From Bdellovibrio sp. (lineage in GTDB: Bacteria > Bdellovibrionota > Bdellovibrionia > Bdellovibrionales > Bdellovibrionaceae): a stretch of DNA of 64,000 bases. Location: contig JANYDD010000089.1 of assembly GCA_025359945.1 (NCBI GenBank), positions 1-64,000 of the forward strand, in the 5' to 3' direction. The stretch's first letter is position 1. Every line of letters begins with the position of its first letter. Below, in pieces: positions 60,986 to 64,000 of the stretch. The notes under the pieces are model-generated. The model had not been told where the DNA came from and did not search any database. It saw nothing but the letters and a program-made list of their open reading frames with translations. Both the position numbers and the translations under genes were made by a program.

Positions 60986-62063
60986 TGATATAAAGAAGGA
61001 TTCAAGAATTGATTTAGATGAAGACATAGAAACAAGTTCTTCCGGTGCAGACGAACTTGATGAATTCGACGTCGAGGATATTTCTGCAGACGGTCTGGAA
61101 CTGCAGCCCGATCTCGACGGCACAGAGCTTGGCGGCTTTGATGCGGCCTCAATCGAAGAGTTCGAAGAAATTTTGCCCGAGCGTTTGGACGCCATATTAG
61201 AAAGCATTTTTTTCGCTACCGATAGATCTTTGGGGATGGGTGCTTTGCGTGTCCTGTTCAAAGGGACCAATATCAAGACCGAAGAAATCAAAGCGGGCCT
61301 GGATCGCCTAAAAGAAAACTTACAAAGTTCTTCGCGCGGGATTCAATTAGAAGAAACCGTGGGCGGATACCAGCTGAGAACCAAGCCTGAAAGTTTAAAA
61401 TTTATCGCACGTTCCTTGAAAGTCAGACCTTTTAAACTTTCAGGTCCTGCGATGGAAGTTTTGGCCGTGGTGGCCTACAAGCAGCCCGTAATTAAATCAG
61501 AAATTGATCAAATTCGCGGTGTAGAATCAGGCCATCTGCTGCGAGCATTGATGGAAAAAAATTTAGTCACTTTCGAAGGCAAGTCCGATCTTCCGGGAAA
61601 GCCAATGCTCTATTCCACGACAAAAAAATTTCTAGAGGTCTTCAGCCTTAGAAATCTTAAAGAGCTTCCGACGTTGGCGCAGATCGAAGAACTAATACCC
61701 GAGGGCCTAACGCCCGAGGAAAGTGAAAAGACGACGTTAAGTCAAGTGTCCGAACAAATGGCCAATCAAAAGTCCAATGATGCCCAGATCAGCAGTTACT
61801 CGATTGGAGAAGAAGAACTTTCTGAAATTTCTGACCAACTTCAAGTGATAAACACTTCAAGCGAATTTTTTGAAAAAGAAAAAGAAAATATGCGTCTGAA
61901 AAAGATTGAAGACCGCGCAAAGGATATTCGCGAGGCTTTAATGCTAGGAGAAGAAGTTTCTGATCGAGATCGCAACTGGCTAATCAAGCACGACGAAAGT
62001 TTAATGGCCGGCCCAAAATCGGACCCAGAATCGAAAAAGGCGCCCGAAGATATTGGTCTCTGA
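60978..62063 (+). CDS. scpB: Segregation and condensation protein B
   Basis: 361 aa, longer than the usual about 190-200. An acidic N-terminal extension (about 1-65, DELDEFDVEDISADGLE-type) is followed by the two winged helices: LESIFFATDRSLGMGALRVLF, then GGYQLRTKPE and AVVAYKQPVIKSEIDQIRGV, which is the ScpB hallmark. A long charged C-terminal tail follows (about 240-361). ScpB dimerises and stabilises ScpA on SMC. Confidence 0.93.
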   Translation: MVDDIKKDSRIDLDEDIETSSSGADELDEFDVEDISADGLELQPDLDGTELGGFDAASIEEFEEILPERLDAILESIFFATDRSLGMGALRVLFKGTNIKTEEIKAGLDRLKENLQSSSRGIQLEETVGGYQLRTKPESLKFIARSLKVRPFKLSGPAMEVLAVVAYKQPVIKSEIDQIRGVESGHLLRALMEKNLVTFEGKSDLPGKPMLYSTTKKFLEVFSLRNLKELPTLAQIEELIPEGLTPEESEKTTLSQVSEQMANQKSNDAQISSYSIGEEELSEISDQLQVINTSSEFFEKEKENMRLKKIEDRAKDIREALMLGEEVSDRDRNWLIKHDESLMAGPKSDPESKKAPEDIGL

Positions 62064-62616
62064 AAAAACTAGAAACTTCATTAAGGTGGCCGCATCAATC
62101 TGGATTTGTTTTCATTTAGTTGTGATTGGTCTAAGTCCTAATTCCAGCGGATATTTTTCGAGACGCTTTTCAAAGTATTATTCAGGATATATCAATTTAG
62201 TGGGGATTAACTATAACTGGAGTTTTTTTTCTCCTAGCCCACCATCCGCATTGTACTTTCGTTATGACGTGGCCTATGAAACCGAATCTGGCGACGAGCT
62301 TAAACCCATGGAAAGTTTTGTCTTTCCCGACGAATCCAAAATAAGCTCTTTTGATAACGGCAAAAGAAGATTTTCCACCGCGCAAAGATTTTTTAATCTG
62401 CAACGGGATGCTTTGCGAGAACTCTTTATTCCATGGGTGTGCAAAAATCATTCGGGGGCAAGCCACGTCTATGTTTCTACCGAGACCGTCGATCTGCTGA
62501 CCATCGAGACGGCTCAACTCAATTCCGAATCCCCCCTTTCCGAACTCTATCAAAAGCATAAAACGGAAGCCCAAAGATTTTCCTGCGCAGACTCTGCTGA
62601 GGTGTCAACGCTATGA
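62053..62616 (+). CDS. Hypothetical protein with N-terminal membrane anchor, HTTM partner
   Basis: 187 aa from a TTG overlapping the scpB stop by 11 bp. One N-terminal hydrophobic segment (VAASIWICFHLVVIGL, about 10-25) is followed by a soluble domain with INYNWSFFSPSPPSALYFRYDVAYET, and two cysteines. It is coupled to the downstream HTTM-type protein by a 4-bp overlap, and the pair probably works together. Function unknown. Confidence 0.72.
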   Translation: MVSEKTRNFIKVAASIWICFHLVVIGLSPNSSGYFSRRFSKYYSGYINLVGINYNWSFFSPSPPSALYFRYDVAYETESGDELKPMESFVFPDESKISSFDNGKRRFSTAQRFFNLQRDALRELFIPWVCKNHSGASHVYVSTETVDLLTIETAQLNSESPLSELYQKHKTEAQRFSCADSAEVSTL

Positions 62617-63452
62617 AAAATTTGGGTTTAGCTTTTCAGCGATTCTGGTTTGAATTTGATCCCGGCGAAAATTTAAAGACTTTTCGAATTGTCTTTGGCG
62701 GGACTCTTTTATTGTCCTATCTGGAAAGGTTTTTAAGGTTTGATCAGTATTTTGGGTCGCAAAGATTTTGTAATCTCGATCAAGCCATTGCTCTTTCGCC
62801 AGGATTTTATCGCCCCGCTTTTTTCTGGAGCTTCTGGCCGGACTCGTGGAATTTGGCGATTTATTTATTACTTTTGACAGGCCTAGTGGTTTTTATTTGT
62901 GGTCGGGGTGGGCGACTCTTGGGGCTCCTATTGTGGGTGGTTTCTTACGGATTTATTCAAAGAAATCCGCCGATTGTTTTTGGCGCCGATTTTATTGGTG
63001 CGCTTTTTCTTCTCTACACGGTGCTGACGCCGATACTTAGTAAAAATAAAACCGGATTTTTAAATCGGTTGGGAACGTCAGTGGGTTGCCGAATGATTCA
63101 GGTTCAGTTGTGCGTGATTTATTTTTATTCAGGAGCCGAAAAATTAAAAGGCGTTGAATGGTGGGATGGCACGGCCTTGTGGGCTATTCTGTCTAGCCCA
63201 CAAATTGCGACCTTTGATTTTGGATTTTTAAGAAATTTCTCTTTTATTTTGGCGCTTTCAACTTATCTGACTTTGTTGTTCGAGCTTTTCTTTCCCACCT
63301 TGGTGTGGAATCATTCTTTGCGAAAACCTTTCTTAATCTGGGGCTTTCTGATGCATATTGGAATCGCCCTTTTTATGGGGATGTGGACTTTTTCCATGGT
63401 GATGGTCAGCACTTATGTTTTATTTTTTAAAACTAACGAAGCGAAGGGCTGA
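62613..63452 (+). CDS. HTTM-domain membrane protein
   Basis: 279 aa with about six to seven hydrophobic segments. FRIVFGGTLLLSYLERFLRF near the N-terminus, a conserved tract VQLCVIYFYSGAEKLKGVEWWDGTALW and a C-terminal GFLMHIGIALFMGMWTFSMVMVS match the horizontally transferred transmembrane (HTTM) family related to vitamin K-dependent gamma-carboxylase. Bacterial members have no settled function. It overlaps the previous gene by 4 bp and a convergent gene by 33 bp. Confidence 0.82.
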   Translation: MKNLGLAFQRFWFEFDPGENLKTFRIVFGGTLLLSYLERFLRFDQYFGSQRFCNLDQAIALSPGFYRPAFFWSFWPDSWNLAIYLLLLTGLVVFICGRGGRLLGLLLWVVSYGFIQRNPPIVFGADFIGALFLLYTVLTPILSKNKTGFLNRLGTSVGCRMIQVQLCVIYFYSGAEKLKGVEWWDGTALWAILSSPQIATFDFGFLRNFSFILALSTYLTLLFELFFPTLVWNHSLRKPFLIWGFLMHIGIALFMGMWTFSMVMVSTYVLFFKTNEAKG

Positions 63453-63989
63453 AGCCTTTTGATTGGGATTGATCGGTAAATTCTCAAATTCAAGCAGCGT
63501 TGTTTTTAAATCTAAATGATCTAGGAATATTTTTTGAAATCGGGCCTGCAAAAGAATTTCTATTCCTAAATTCATTTCGGAAACGCTTAAATCGCCGACC
63601 GGAATCACTTGCAAAAAATTCAAGCGGCGATCCTTATCGATTTTCCAGAATAAAGGGATGACCTTGGTCTTAAGAGTACCTTTGGTTAAAAAATCAGGAT
63701 GGATTTTCATGGCTAGCTTTTTTGCAAGGTCTGGATTCTCTTTGATCTCGAATACCTCTGCGGCCTCGCGATCCGACGAGATCAAAAATCCAGGTTGTTT
63801 TAATGTGCCATTGTGCGAATCCTTTAAGACATGCCAAAAAATTTGCGCGCCAAAGTTTTTAGATCGAAGCACTTCAAGTGTTTTTTCTGTCAACAGCTCT
63901 TGATTAAAAGTATAAATATGAATTTGGCGTTCTGAAGGGGCTACAAAAGAATAAAAAATGGGGCTCTTGACAATCAGAACCCCCATCAC
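63420..63989 (-). CDS. Hypothetical protein, N-terminus possibly outside the window
   Basis: At least 189 aa from a GTG at 63989. The frame stays open to the end of the window (ICFVMGVLIV...), so the true start may lie beyond and could form a membrane anchor. The sequence is coding-like (RQIHIYTFNQELLTEKTLEVLRS, LNFLQVIPVGDLSVSEMNLG) but not recognised. It converges with the HTTM gene, sharing 33 bp. Confidence 0.65.
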   Translation of the reverse strand: MMGVLIVKSPIFYSFVAPSERQIHIYTFNQELLTEKTLEVLRSKNFGAQIFWHVLKDSHNGTLKQPGFLISSDREAAEVFEIKENPDLAKKLAMKIHPDFLTKGTLKTKVIPLFWKIDKDRRLNFLQVIPVGDLSVSEMNLGIEILLQARFQKIFLDHLDLKTTLLEFENLPINPNQKASALRFVSFKK

Positions 63990-64000
63990 AAAACAGATCA

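Noticed and set aside
1-64000. CRISPR arrays, rRNA operons, complete insertion sequences or prophage structural genes
   Set aside because: No regularly spaced repeats, rRNA sequence, transposase or phage structural proteins were seen while reading the window.

Overview
The window looks like a chromosomal segment of a Gram-negative bacterium, probably from the Bdellovibrionota (Bdellovibrio or Pseudobdellovibrio type). That placement is an inference from protein flavour, moderate base composition and gene order; there is no rRNA here to test it. Gram-negative traits seen directly are an Mpl murein-recycling ligase, an outer-membrane-barrel-like protein and a CDP-deoxyhexose/O-antigen type operon. 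Genes are densely packed, with many 1-20 bp start/stop overlaps, so most of the window consists of translationally coupled operons.

Layout. (1) 1-3.7 kb: the edge of a decayed genomic island, with an AbiE-type toxin-antitoxin pair, a tyrosine-recombinase pseudogene (two in-frame stops and a frameshift) and a tRNA-Gly(GCC) whose 5' half is repeated 181 bp away. (2) 3.7-25.7 kb: housekeeping genes: pgsA, a YbgC-type thioesterase, glpX, an aldehyde dehydrogenase, tilS, ftsH, the c-di-AMP operon (cdaA, ybbR/cdaR, glmM) with pdxJ, then tsaE on the other strand, and a tRNA/RNA block (iscS, mnmA, mtaB, rnc, era, der) ending in an SNF-family transporter. (3) 25.7-41 kb: a long coupled run purM-purN-orphan-purB-purC-purS-purQ-purL-purF, an S66 LD-carboxypeptidase, a serine hydrolase, mpl and mutS. 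(4) 41-46.7 kb: a five-gene minus-strand CDP-6-deoxyhexose operon plus a flavin-type oxidoreductase. (5) 46.7-57 kb: an accessory region of small and secreted proteins, SufE, a HEPN/MNT toxin-antitoxin pair, yebC, an rsuA/rluB-type pseudouridine synthase and an orphan solute-binding protein. (6) 57-64 kb: acyl-CoA dehydrogenase, an M50 protease, trpS, scpA, scpB and an HTTM-type membrane protein pair.

Most striking observation. A 105-bp element with about 21-22-bp terminal inverted repeats occurs twice (49726-49830 and 53481-53585), 104/105 identical. It sits inside two unrelated predicted secreted-protein genes. Each copy is flanked by a 9-bp direct repeat (9/9 and 8/9 identical). Element plus duplication is 114 bp, exactly 38 codons. 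Both host genes stay open and both read the element in the same frame, adding the same 35-residue peptide (one residue differs). It therefore behaves like a protein-embedded miniature inverted-repeat element, analogous to the Rickettsia palindromic elements. No transposase that could move it is visible in the window.
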